Assembly: GCF_030272615.1 (NCBI RefSeq)
Contig: NC_081414.1
Coordinates: 311,492,664 to 311,556,663, forward strand
Origin: Cryptomeria japonica
Taxonomy: Eukaryota > Streptophyta > Pinopsida > Cupressales > Cupressaceae
Reading direction: 5' to 3'
DNA length: 64,000 bases
This document shows positions 54,720-64,000 of this stretch, piece after piece. A program made the translations under genes and the position numbers. The notes under the pieces were generated by a model. It saw only the letters and a program-made list of their open reading frames with translations. It was not told where the DNA came from and ran no database searches. Positions within the stretch are counted from its first letter, which is position 1; the number at the start of each line of letters is the position of its first letter.

Positions 54720-55706
54720 AGGGTGTATCTTTCTTAGCTTTTTTTTAACCGGTTTTCCACTAGGAGAGACATTTAACTGATGCATGATGAGATCCAGATC
54801 CAATCCTGTCATGTTTGCATATGACCAGACAAATTTTACTTGTCTTTCTCTGAAAAAATCAATATAGTCATGTTTTTCTTGCTCTAATAATGATGTTGTT
54901 GGATGTAGAATCTTTGGACTGTCTGATGTTCCAATGTTGGTTGCTTCTGTTGGCTCAATCAAAAAATAAGATCTCTCTTGGTAGTACTCGGGTAGAGTGT
55001 CAAATCTCACATCCTTTAGCACCTCAAGGAGGTTTCCACCATCGGATACACCATTTTTTTACTTTTCCTTGATCTAATGTTGTCATTAAATGGTTTTCAG
55101 CATTAGACCTGATATTTGTTTTTTCTTTTCACTTCGACTGAGAGATTTGGCACCCCCTCAAGTAGAAGATGTGCTACTGGATTCACTAGTGGAAGTTGTT
55201 TTATGTTCTACTGCATTGAGGTATAAGGCAATGGCACAATCATCAGGGAAGGTATCTATCTCAATGGGTCCCTCATTTTCCCAATTGATAAGCTCAAGAT
55301 GCACCAAAGGCAAAGGATCATTAAATTATTATGTGTCAAGGGTACTAAGGGTCATGATAGAGACATTGAAGTCTTTAATAATTATTTCTAGGTCCAAGAC
55401 ATTGCTTTCCTTAGAAAAAGCTCTCGCAAGTAGTTCTTGATCGTTTTCAATGGAGTCAAAATCGATATATTCTAGTTCTAATTCAAGTGGTTTGTACTCT
55501 GACGTTTGTCCATACAAATGGACTATATCAATGTCCACATCTTTTACATAACATGGGTCTTCAAATAAATGTTCAGAATGATAGGAATCCCATTCCCACT
55601 CACTGGAATTTGTTTCAAAAGAAGCTTGTAACCTGAAAATTTTTCTCATAAATATTGTGAGTAGCTTCTTCTTTTTTTCTAGCAAGTTCTTCTTGTCTTC
55701 TTTCAT
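54720..55706 (-). pseudogene. Tat-like element G3: linker and RT start, truncated
   Basis: 55329-55706 is an acidic linker (WEWDSYHSEHLFEDPCYVKD). 54720-55022 carries DVRFDTLPEYYQERS, FVWSYANMTGLDLDLIMHQL and KKKLRKIHP, the stretch before RT also found in G1 and G2. The frame ends at the G4 LTR, so the RT palm, RNase H and integrase are absent. Confidence 0.75.
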
Positions 55707-57154
55707 CTACTTCTTCTTGTTGCCTGTGAGTTGCTTCTTCATTTTGTTGTTTGTGAATGAATTCTTCTTGTTGTCTACAGATATCTTCCTCTTGTTTCTT
55801 ACGTGTGGTTTCTTCTTCTCTCTTAATGGAAAGTTCTTCTTATTGTCATTCATATTCCTCTTATTGTTGTCGATCAGATTCTTCTTCCTGTTGTGGATCT
55901 ACATTGTTCTATCTGAACCCATAATCTTAATTTATCCTTAGGAAGTTGAGAAGGAGATTGTATTGTTTCTGAGATACCTTCTTTTATTTTGCCTACGGGA
56001 CCTCTGCCACCATATCCCATTTTCCTCATGTTATCATATCCTTTTCCATATTTCTCTATGGGGATACTGACATTATTAACTTCTGGTTAAGATTCTACTT
56101 CATCTTTATATAGCCATTCTAAAACATCCTTGTCTTTGGTTTAACCGGTGTGGGTACCCGCTTTGACATATGATCCATCAAATATTTTAAGTGGCTTTGA
56201 GACAGGTTGTTGTTTTGAAGTTAATGTCATACTATATCTTTTTGCACAGGTCCTACTCTAATTGGAAACACCACAATTCCTTTGGAGGATCGCTCTTCTT
56301 CATCATAAGCTTTGGTTGTGATTTTTTTTCAAGGATCAACTACATCTTCAGAATAGCCTAGTCACGAATAATACTTAATGAACAAATATTTAGGCCAACT
56401 CCTCCATCTATTAAGACACATTTAACGTGTGTTTTATGAATGAGAACTTTGATATGCAAAGGAGTGTTATGTGGATGTTGTAAAGACATGTCATCATCTT
56501 CAATGAAGGATAAGCAATGAGGGGCCACCAGGTGCCACCATGGTTTGGAATTGATCAACACCTAGATCTTTGGGGACTGTGGTATCTACCAGAGCCCTTT
56601 CTAGAATCTCTTTATGCGTAGGTGATATTTTCAAAAGATCTAGTATTGATATTTGTGCGGGGGTCTTTTGTAATTGGTCCACTATGTTGTATTGTTTGGA
56701 AGTGGATGACACGTTGTCTATGGGACCTGATAAAGTGGCCTTAGATTTACTTTGTGTGATGGCATGTGCAGGTTTTGGTTGTTATTTATCTTTGACTACA
56801 ATAACATTGACCACATTGTCATATGTGTGAGCATAGTTCACTTTTTCTTTGTCTTTGAAATCCCTAGTTGTTGATGTTTCGCCCTTCTCATAGTTTGGTA
56901 ATGGAGTCTTGAATGTCGTGTGTGATTATTTTGTTGTGTGCCCATCTACCATTATAACCTCGTTATCTATCAAGTCTTGAATGACATTTTTTAATCCTTG
57001 ACAATATTTTTTTTGGTGTCCTTTACTTCGATGATAATTTCAGTAATGATTGTCATTCCAACAAGTAGGTTTAACCTTTAGTTTAAAATCTCTTACTCTC
57101 GGTAGGGTAATTAATTTGTTTGCAATGAGTGTCTTTAATGTTGATTCAAGTGGT
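55707..57154 (-). pseudogene. G3 protease and flanking linkers
   Basis: 56500-56712 reads MSSTSKQYNIVDQLQKTPAQ and ISILDLLKISPTHKEILERA, as in G1 before protease. 56358-56561 has CVLIDGGVGLNICSL, with the catalytic Asp kept. A frame change joins the two near 56520. 55707-56240 is Lys/Glu/Gln-rich. 56900-57150 holds CNYHRSKGHQKKYC-like text, with the first Cys uncertain, the basic nucleic-acid-binding end of gag. Confidence 0.65.
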
Positions 57155-58346
57155 TCACCAATAGGTGTGATTTTTTTTGTGAAAGTTGGTGGAGGGTAAT
57201 CTTGGTTTGTTATTATCTTGATTGGTTGTCAAGGTATTACTTGATAGTTTGAATATGGGTTGTTTTGGTTTCACGTTGTTACCATCCACTATTCCATCAT
57301 TGACAATGTTTATATTCCTCTTCCAAAACTTGAGTTTATCAGTGTTATTATTGTTGGAGGGGTTATTCCCTTCTTTCTGAAGTGTCAATACTCCTTTCTT
57401 GACCAACGCTTCTTCAATCTTGATTCCATTTTCAACAATCTTCTCAAAACTTGGGGGACATTGCAGTTTCAGGCACATGACTCATTTCATCATTTAGGTT
57501 GTAAATGAAAATGTCCATCTTTTTGTTATCAGGTACCGGACGAGGATATCTTGCAAACAATCTTCTCCATCTTTGTAAAAATGTCATGAAGGGTTCCTCA
57601 TTCTCTTGTTTTGTGTTGCACAGGTCTAGCATGGTGATCTCATGTTGAATGTTAAATGAATATTGGGATACAAACTTACTCACCAATTTTTCAAAAGTTA
57701 TGATGCCAGGCGGGAGTTTAGAGAACCACTCCATGGCTTGTACACTTAAACTCTTAGGGAATAGTCTCATTAGATAAGTTTCTTCATGTGCGAACTCCAT
57801 ACTCATTGTGCAAAATTCCCTGACATGGTCTTGCAGATCAGTTTTACCATTATATTTGTCATATTTCAGGATTTCACAATTCGGAGGGAATGGTATCATG
57901 TTTAGATTTATGTCAAACAGATAAGGGAACATGTCTTGTAGTGAGTATCTTTTTGTAGTTCCCCTTTGCACTTCTTGAAGTTGTGTTTGAAGTGCTTGAA
58001 TTTGTTGAGTAAGAGCCAAAAGGGGACTATCAACGTTATCTCTTGCTTCGCTTTCTTAGTTGTTTTGATTTCTTTCATTATGAGTCTCACTAATATCATT
58101 TCAAGTTTCACTGGTTCGTTCACTTTGTCTCAATCGTGCGTTATCAAAATCATGAGGTAACTTGGCACCTTGACATGCTAGCGTGAGGAAATATTTTTCT
58201 TTATCCATTTCAAGGACCTTTTCCATGAATTTACTAAACTTTGGATCTTGTTGGGCTTCTTTGATGGTTTTTCCCATTATTTCTTCATCATCATCATTTT
58301 GGCTATGAGATCCATATTGATGAAAGAAAGGATTCTCTTCCACCAT
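57155..58346 (-). pseudogene. G3 gag
   Basis: ATG at 58344-58346 (MVEENPFFHQYGSHSQNDDD). Then LACQGAKLPHDFD, QQIQALQTQLQEVQRG (coiled coil), NLNMIPFPPNCEILKYDKYN and a capsid block that is nearly intact (LMRLFPKSLSVQAMEWFSKL, FLQRWRRLFARYPRPVPD, IFIYNLNDEM). A frame change near 57480 leads to CLKLQCPPSFEKIVENGIKI. This is the best-preserved gag of the three Tat-like elements. Confidence 0.8.
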
Positions 58347-58822
58347 TGTTGATTTTTATTTTTGTTTATGTTGTTTCAATTTTTTCTTCTAATTTCTAGT
58401 CAAAATTGGCATACAAGTGATTAAAAAGGTTTAATCTTCGATCTTTGTTTGAAGTGCTAGTTTGGATGATTCAACTAAGTCAAGTAGGAGAGATCGTATT
58501 GATAAGGTTGATTTAATCTGATTTTCAATCCTTTGTTTCTTGATTGAGGATGATGGATCATGATGATGAAACTATGCTCCTAAATTAGATATTAGAGATT
58601 TAAAACTGGGCACTTAAGATGCTTAGATCTATGCTTTCGAAAAAAACTCACTTGTGAAACTTGTTTATACTAGTTTTGAATTGACCTAACAGTGATGTAG
58701 AAGATGTATACTCTGAAATGGGTGTCCAAAACTATGATTAACTTTCTAGAAAAAGATTGCATTTGCTCTCTGTCTACGGTCCAAAATTACAAGAGTGTTA
58801 AATCAGAGACCTAGGATGCTAG
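58347..58822. other. G3 leader remnant
   Basis: AT-rich, no gene. Interrupted at 58823 by the Tekay-like LTR, so the 5' LTR of G3 is not in the window. Confidence 0.45.
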
Positions 58823-60676
58823 TGTCACGACCCGATTTAGACGAATAAGTTTTACACTAAATTGATAAGTTAGATACTAATATTATTGATGCTTGATGAT
58901 ATTATTTAGATTTGACATTGATATTATGATGATATTTGATGTGTCTAGCGACATTATTTATGTTTGACATTATGATGCTTGACGATGTTATGTTAATGTG
59001 ATGATTATTGATCATGAAATTTGATATTATTGATGTCATTGTAAATTTAATGTTAATTATCTCATGATGGTAATAAATTTTAATATGGTGATCTGACTTT
59101 TTCGCCGAGTGTGAGGTGCATGTAGGGTCGACCGTCGAAGGAGGACATATGACCGAGGAGGGATCTCCTAGCTCGTCAGTAGTAACTCGGGGAATGTAAC
59201 CTACACACACATATAATAATTAAACAACTTAATTAAATAATAAAATCAATTTAAGAAGTTGATAATAAATAAAATTCTAATATAATTGAAGCATAAGATT
59301 TTGAAATTATAAAAATGTTAAATATAATAAGCAAAAAAGATTATAAGTAAATGAATTAAAATATTAATTCGAGCTTAATGACATTTAAATTCAAGCATGA
59401 TTTAAATTTAACACTTGAGTTTCAAATTTTGATGGAAAGTTAAACTCTCTGTCACTTCCTGTCAACTCTGAATTTTCTCTACCAGATTGACTAATCAATC
59501 CAATCCAACTCGTGATCAACTTTCATAACTGGCTAATCTAATTGAGTTTACCTCACTTCAACTCATGAATCACTCATCTAGATTCACAATCTCAGCAACA
59601 ATTCTCTCAGTCAAAAAGATTTTAAAGCCAGAGAGATATCGAACTAGGATATCGCTCTCTCTCTCTGCTTACACATCATTTGCTAAGTCAACTTTTGATT
59701 ATATCACCTTCTTTGTTCTTTTTGTCCTGGTTGTGGTTTGCAAAGGGTATGGAACTGTTGAGAGCTGAGTGGGAGGTCTAATTGTAGCTGGGAGACCACA
59801 CCCCCTCTCCTTTTCTACAAACACCATATCGGCCAGACTTCCTTTCAAAACGGCTTGGTTGGCAGGGCATACTTTGAGCAAGGAGTCCCTTTCTCTTTCC
59901 CCCTTCCACATTGGATTTGCAAGGGCGTTTTTCTACTCTGCTCACTACACTTATCTCCCTCTCCCACGTGGGCTGCCATGTAGCTGGTTTCTTGTCTATC
60001 GCCCTCTTTTTCCTTATTTTGCAAATTTAACCTTTGTCGAATTGCTTGATTGGAACTATGCTGGTTTAGTTGCTTCGTCTTTTGCATTTATGGCTTATAG
60101 CTTATATTTAGTTTTGCAGAGGAGCGGATTTGGCAGAGCCAAATCTAAAGTAGATAGAAGGGACTCCATCACCTAATATAAGTCTAACACCCCATCTTTC
60201 CTTCGTTTCTATTTATAATTTTGTTGAATCGGTCTGTTATAACCATGCCTCCTCAATTTGAAAAATTAGCATGGTTCAATTTGTTGTTTGCTGATTTCGT
60301 AGCTTATTAGATTGATCTGTTGGCTAAGTCGATTTCTTGCAGGGTAATTTTTGTTCAAACGTTATCACCAGAATCTCTTCTTTCTGCATTCCTTTTATGG
60401 ATCAGTCTACTTAAATTCCTTGACAGTAGTTTTAATAAAAATTGCTATTATATAAAATCGATCCTATATATATATATATACAATTTTCCCTTGCATCGAT
60501 TTGGTAATGTAAATTCTTCATTGTTGAAGCTTCCCAAGTTTTATTTTATCCGGGCGGTGATGCTAAACAACAAAAAAAAAAGTCTTTGTTTGTTATGCTA
60601 ATTCAAAGTCGATGTGAATAACCTCTTGTTTTTATTTTCTGCCAAGTTAATATCGTTGCAGACAGGTAACATTCTA

Positions 60677-60707
60677 AGTCGATTTGGTTGGCAGAGCCAA
60701 ATCGACT
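60677..60707 (+). repeat. 11-bp-arm hairpin in the Tekay-like LTR
   Basis: AGTCGATTTGG (60677-60687) pairs perfectly with CCAAATCGACT (60697-60707) around a nine-base loop. A shorter version, GATTTGG-CAGAG-CCAAATC, lies at 60126-60144. Both share the loop word GCAGAG. Confidence 0.85.
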
Positions 60708-60940
60708 CCTATGTGGCTGTTTGGATCTTTCAAATTCCTTGAAGAATAGTCGATACCCCCTTGTGGTTCAAAAACGCCACTTCTCTCTCTTTTTTTATTA
60801 TCCTTTTGTGTTTTCATTAAAGAGTCGATTTGTTTAATTATACATATATGTGATTGAATTTCCATTATTTTTACATAACTTTATAGTAGGCTTCTTTTGA
60901 TTTATTATTGATGTCATAGACTCTCTTGATCTAATAATGA

Positions 60941-60944
<4 letters not shown>

Positions 60945-60971
<27 letters not shown>
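60945..60971. repeat. (TA)n microsatellite
   Basis: Thirteen TA units within the LTR. A second, (TA)8, is at 60465-60480. Confidence 0.95.
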
Positions 60972-62207
60972 TAATTCAGTTATATTCATGAGAATGTTTC
61001 CAAGAATTGGGGTAATATTGGAATTTAAATGAAGGTGAATTTCTAAAACTTGAGTTTGATTGGAAATATAGAATCACACAAAAATAATAATAAAATTTAT
61101 CTAGGAGGGATAATTTATCTCATTGTCAATGATGGATGTATTGGAAAGGTGTTTGATTATGGGATAAACCAGGGAAGGGTGTTTACACCTACCCCAATAG
61201 GGTTAAAGTTGGCCAAATAATTTAATATTCTCCCTACCATAGCATATGTAGTTAAGATCAACAGTTTGGTTGTTAGATACTACATGCACACACAGGTTCC
61301 ATTCCCGAAGGTTGATGTCGGTTTGCTAGGATACTTCGTCGTGAGGGATGGTAGCTGGTCATGAGCACGAAGAAGTGTAAGCTTCATTTGGTTGGGCGGA
61401 TAAAATCCCTGGGTCATATGTTTGTCTTCCAGATTGCAGATGGAGGTGAGTCTGATGGCAAGGAAGACACTACATCCGGAGATAGGGATTCATGTATATC
61501 TTATGTATTAATTGTATGTTGTATTATTTAATCATTGTAATAAGACAAAATTTGGTCTCATGATCAAGCTATGTAAAATATGTAAAGGGTCTATGAGGTC
61601 TATTGTAAGCTATGTAAGATATGTAAAGGGCCTATGAGGCCTATTGTCAAAGATGCAATAGGAATTCGCCAAGAGAATGTAACTAACAAAAAGGTAAGGA
61701 AAACTACTAACCACTGACCTACTAACATGTACTTGTGCATGATTTGTGGTTGGTGTGTTTTCATGCTTAGTTTTCCTTCATTTCATGAATGCTTGGTTGA
61801 GTTGATGCTTACTTTAAGTTTTTCTAAGTTTAATCATATGCATGAATCATTACGTATGCGTTCTCTTTTGATGAGTTTATCCTTGATTCCCTTTTAGAAT
61901 ACTTAACGCTTGGATTGGATGGTTATATTGATGCTAATTTAAGTCGTTAAATTAACCAAGTATCTTATGGTTTTCATGTGCAATAAATTTGGGTTACCTT
62001 TAATTTATCTTATTCATGTGAAAACTAATGGTTGTAATAATATATTTGGCATCATATTATAATTCCTTTCATACTTGTTAACTTACAAATCTTACTTTAT
62101 GTTGAATTGTTAAATTTTGTGTAGACTTTAATAAATGAAAGTTAGATTTAATTAGGAATCAATTATGTTAGTTATTCTTAGGTTAGGACAAGCGGGTCCT
62201 TACATTT

Positions 62208-62219
62208 TGGTATCAGAGT
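62208..62219 (+). other. Primer-binding site of the Tekay-like element
   Basis: TGGTATCAGAGT, one base from the usual tRNA-Met site TGGTATCAGAGC, three bases after the LTR end. Confidence 0.75.
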
Positions 62220-62295
62220 CATAGGTGTGAACTCTAGGTCCTTGTTTCTTCTACGCTAAGACTTATTTTTCTTAACTTTTAGGGTATAAGACATC

Positions 62296-63420
62296 ATGGT
62301 GTAAACAAGGAACAAAGCTAGATCTAGCACTAAACCTAGAAATAACTCTAGTGAGAGGTTGGATCAGATATTTGAGCTCCTCAACCACCAAGAGACCCGA
62401 ATGAACAACATGGAGCAGGAAATGCAAATGGTTCTTAGTAGGAATCCTAGGAATGAGCTAGCTACCAATGCACAACTTGCTAATAAAGGACCTAGGACAA
62501 AAGAAGTAAGGCAACCTAGGGTGGAAGAGGAATCCAACAAAGGGAAGATATCAAAAGAATTAGGAAGGGTTCTCAAGAAAGTTAATCCACCAAATTTGAC
62601 GAAAATACCATAGGTGATGGAGCAGAAGCATGGATCATTGAGATGGAGATATACTTTGAGCTTAGGAACCTATTTGATGAGACTAGAGCTATATGGGCTA
62701 CCTACCAACTTTTAGGAGAAACAACTACTTGGTGGGACAATTAAAGAGGACAGAATAACTTTCAACCCGGGGAACTCACTTAGGACAATTTTCTCCAACT
62801 TTTCCAAAGAAGGTGGCTTCCAAAACATTTCTTTAATAGTAAGATAAATGAATTTCATAAACTAACTCAAGGAGACATAACCGCAACTCAATACTGGGAA
62901 AAAATTTCTCACCTACTAAAGTATGTACCACAATATCACATGGGGATGAAAACTTCAAGGTCCACAAGTTCATATTAGGACTACAACCACAAATAGGAGT
63001 GGAAGTTGAAATGCATAGTCCTAAAACCATGGGAGCAGCATTTGAGAAGGCCACAATGCAGGAACAAAAATTGAAACAGATATATGAAGCTAGGAACAAA
63101 AACTCAGAATTTAAGAAGAGGAAGTTTCAAAACAACAATTGGAAGGATGTAACTTAGTCTATCAGGAGCATGAAGAAGAACAACACTAGGAACAACAAGG
63201 GGCATAATTTCAACAAGAATAACAATAGAGGGAACAACAATAATTATGACAATAATAGATACAACAATAAGAACAACAATGGGAAGGATAAACCATAGTA
63301 TAAGCAAGGGCCTAGAGGTGGATGCTATATATGTGGAGGAAACCACTATTCTAATCAATGTGATCAATACACAACTAAGACAAGAGGAAATAGGTAATGG
63401 CAACATCAGATTCATGCCAC
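62296..63420 (+). pseudogene. Tekay-like gag
   Basis: ATG at 62296-62298 followed by GTG and a TAA at the third codon, then TRNKARSSTKPRN and a helical part (FELLNHQETRMNNMEQEM). A frame change near 62587 leads to KFDENTIGDGAEAWIIEMEI and the Gag block TYQLLGETTTWWDN, WLPKHFFNSKINEFHKLTQG, YWEKISHLLKYVP. An Asn/Arg-rich stretch follows (63170-63300). Then comes the zinc knuckle CYICGGNHYSNQC at about 63322-63360, which binds RNA. Several stops; not functional. Confidence 0.8.
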
Positions 63421-63436
63421 AATTGACAACCGCAAA

Positions 63437-63811
63437 GTAGAATTTCAAGCTTCACCTATTCAACTTAATGGTAAAATTTTTGGTCATGTAGTTTCCATTC
63501 TTATAGACACAGGTTCTATTAAGTGTTTTTTGGATCCTAGGATTGTATCTAAGTTGAATATTAAGCCTGGTTATATGTCAAAACCTTGGAATGTCCAATA
63601 TGGAAACCGGGCAGAGTGGAGGGTAGACGGATGTTTGGTATGCAGTGAATTACAACTTCCCAACTTCCTAACAGAAGTGAATCTCTATGTAGTTCCATTA
63701 GGAAGTTATGACATCATTCTAGGAATCAATTGGTTGATTGAGCATAAGGCCATAGTGAATTGTGAAGACAAACTTGTGACATGCCTTGATGATTTAGGCA
63801 AACAAGTATAG
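63437..63811 (+). pseudogene. Tekay-like aspartic protease
   Basis: The frame reads VEFQASPIQLNGKIFGHVVS, LIDTGSIKCFLDP with the active-site LIDTGS at 63500-63517, and YDIILGINWLIEHKA, the conserved flap and C-terminal motif (family form DIILGMDWL). A TAG closes the frame at 63809-63811 before the link to RT. This domain is internally open. Confidence 0.85.
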
Positions 63812-64000
63812 GTACAAAGAGTTAAGAAGGCTTTACAACTTAGGCAATTTTTTGCAATGCAAGAGGGCCCAAAGGAAGGGTTGTGAAATATATGTAGTCC
63901 ACATCAAGGACTTGGAGGATGATGAAAATGGACTTGATGCACATCGTATCCTTCAAGAGTGCCAAGATGTCTTTCTCGAAGAATTTCTAGGATTGCCTCC
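63812..64000 (+). pseudogene. Tekay-like pol: link and start of RT region, runs off window
   Basis: After the stop the text continues in frame (RVKKALQLRQFFAMQEGPKE), then shifts near 63880 to VVHIKDLEDDENGLDAHRIL and ECQDVFLEEFLGLPP. The last matches the DVFPEELPGLPP-type stretch that precedes RT in chromoviruses. RT itself lies beyond the window. Confidence 0.75.

Larger units (their letters stand above)
58823..62204 (+). mobile_element. 5' LTR of a Tekay-like gypsy element
   Basis: It starts TGTCACGACCCGATTTAGAC and ends GCGGGTCCTTACA at 62204, followed three bases later by a tRNA-Met type primer-binding site and gag. Length 3382 bp. Long LTRs with a TGTCACGACCC-like start are typical of the Tekay (Del) chromovirus lineage. 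TA microsatellites lie at 60465-60480 and 60945-60971. Two related hairpins lie at 60126-60144 and 60677-60707. Short tandem text GCTATGTAARATATGTAAAG repeats near 61570-61630. Open frames such as 59769-60176 look like chance. The 3' LTR is outside the window, so the target duplication cannot be checked. Confidence 0.75.

Noticed and set aside
59565-60176. Plus-strand frames of 67 and 135 residues inside the Tekay-like LTR
   Set aside because: No motif and no link to the element's coding region; LTRs rarely code, and the lengths are within chance.

Overview
The window looks like a stretch of a large, repeat-rich seed-plant nuclear genome. It is AT-rich, has GT-AG introns in a plant CACTA-type gene, and is almost wholly built of decayed, nested LTR retrotransposons of the Ty1/copia, Ty3/gypsy-Tat and Ty3/gypsy-Tekay types. 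A gymnosperm is plausible from the long, old, nested copies, but the sequence does not prove it. I see no host housekeeping gene, rRNA, tRNA gene or CRISPR array.

Layout. (1) 120-1596 (+): 3' exons of an En/Spm (CACTA) TNP1-like gene. A CACTA-type terminus lies at 10711-10720, so one CACTA element may span the left 10.7 kb with other elements inside it. (2) 3190-4510 and 9890-10461: TCGAT-rich repeats with a 570-bp period, ending in an inverted repeat. Between them lie a candidate copia LTR with primer-binding site (5161-5938) and an unrecognised broken ORF on the minus strand (6493-9632). (3) 10721-19606 (-): Tat-like gypsy element G1, with reverse transcriptase (truncated), protease, gag, leader, primer-binding site and 5' LTR. 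(4) 20189-23279 (+): copia pol C1, interrupted by a 1.5-kb solo LTR with a perfect 5-bp target duplication. (5) 23280-36732 (-): two nested copia-like elements, E2 and E1. Each carries zinc-knuckle gag sequence and a large second ORF (ORF2) but no pol. E1 is cut by another solo LTR. (6) 36733-37222: a plus-strand LTR fragment. (7) 37445-about 48130 (-): Tat-like element G2 with gag, protease, RT, RNase H and integrase. (8) 48920-54719 (-): element G4, a 5' LTR, leader and a long hydrophilic ORF of unknown function. (9) 54720-58346 (-): Tat-like element G3, cut off in RT by the G4 LTR. (10) 58823-64000 (+): a Tekay-like element with a 3.4-kb 5' LTR, gag, protease and the start of RT, running off the window.

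Most coding regions carry in-frame stops or frameshifts, so nearly everything is a pseudogene or relic. The insertion order can be read in part: the solo LTR at 21006-22506 and E2 both went into C1, E1 went into the gag of E2, the LTR at 33466-34471 went into E1, and G4 went into G3.

The least familiar signals are these: the two-ORF, pol-less E1/E2 family with its ORF2 protein; arrays of short hairpins in the LTRs, where stems vary but pairing is kept and one stem covaries between two related LTRs; motif arrays in the leaders of the Tat-like elements; the in-frame 570-bp TCGAT repeat; and two long ORFs (6493-9632 and 48920-52498) that I cannot assign.
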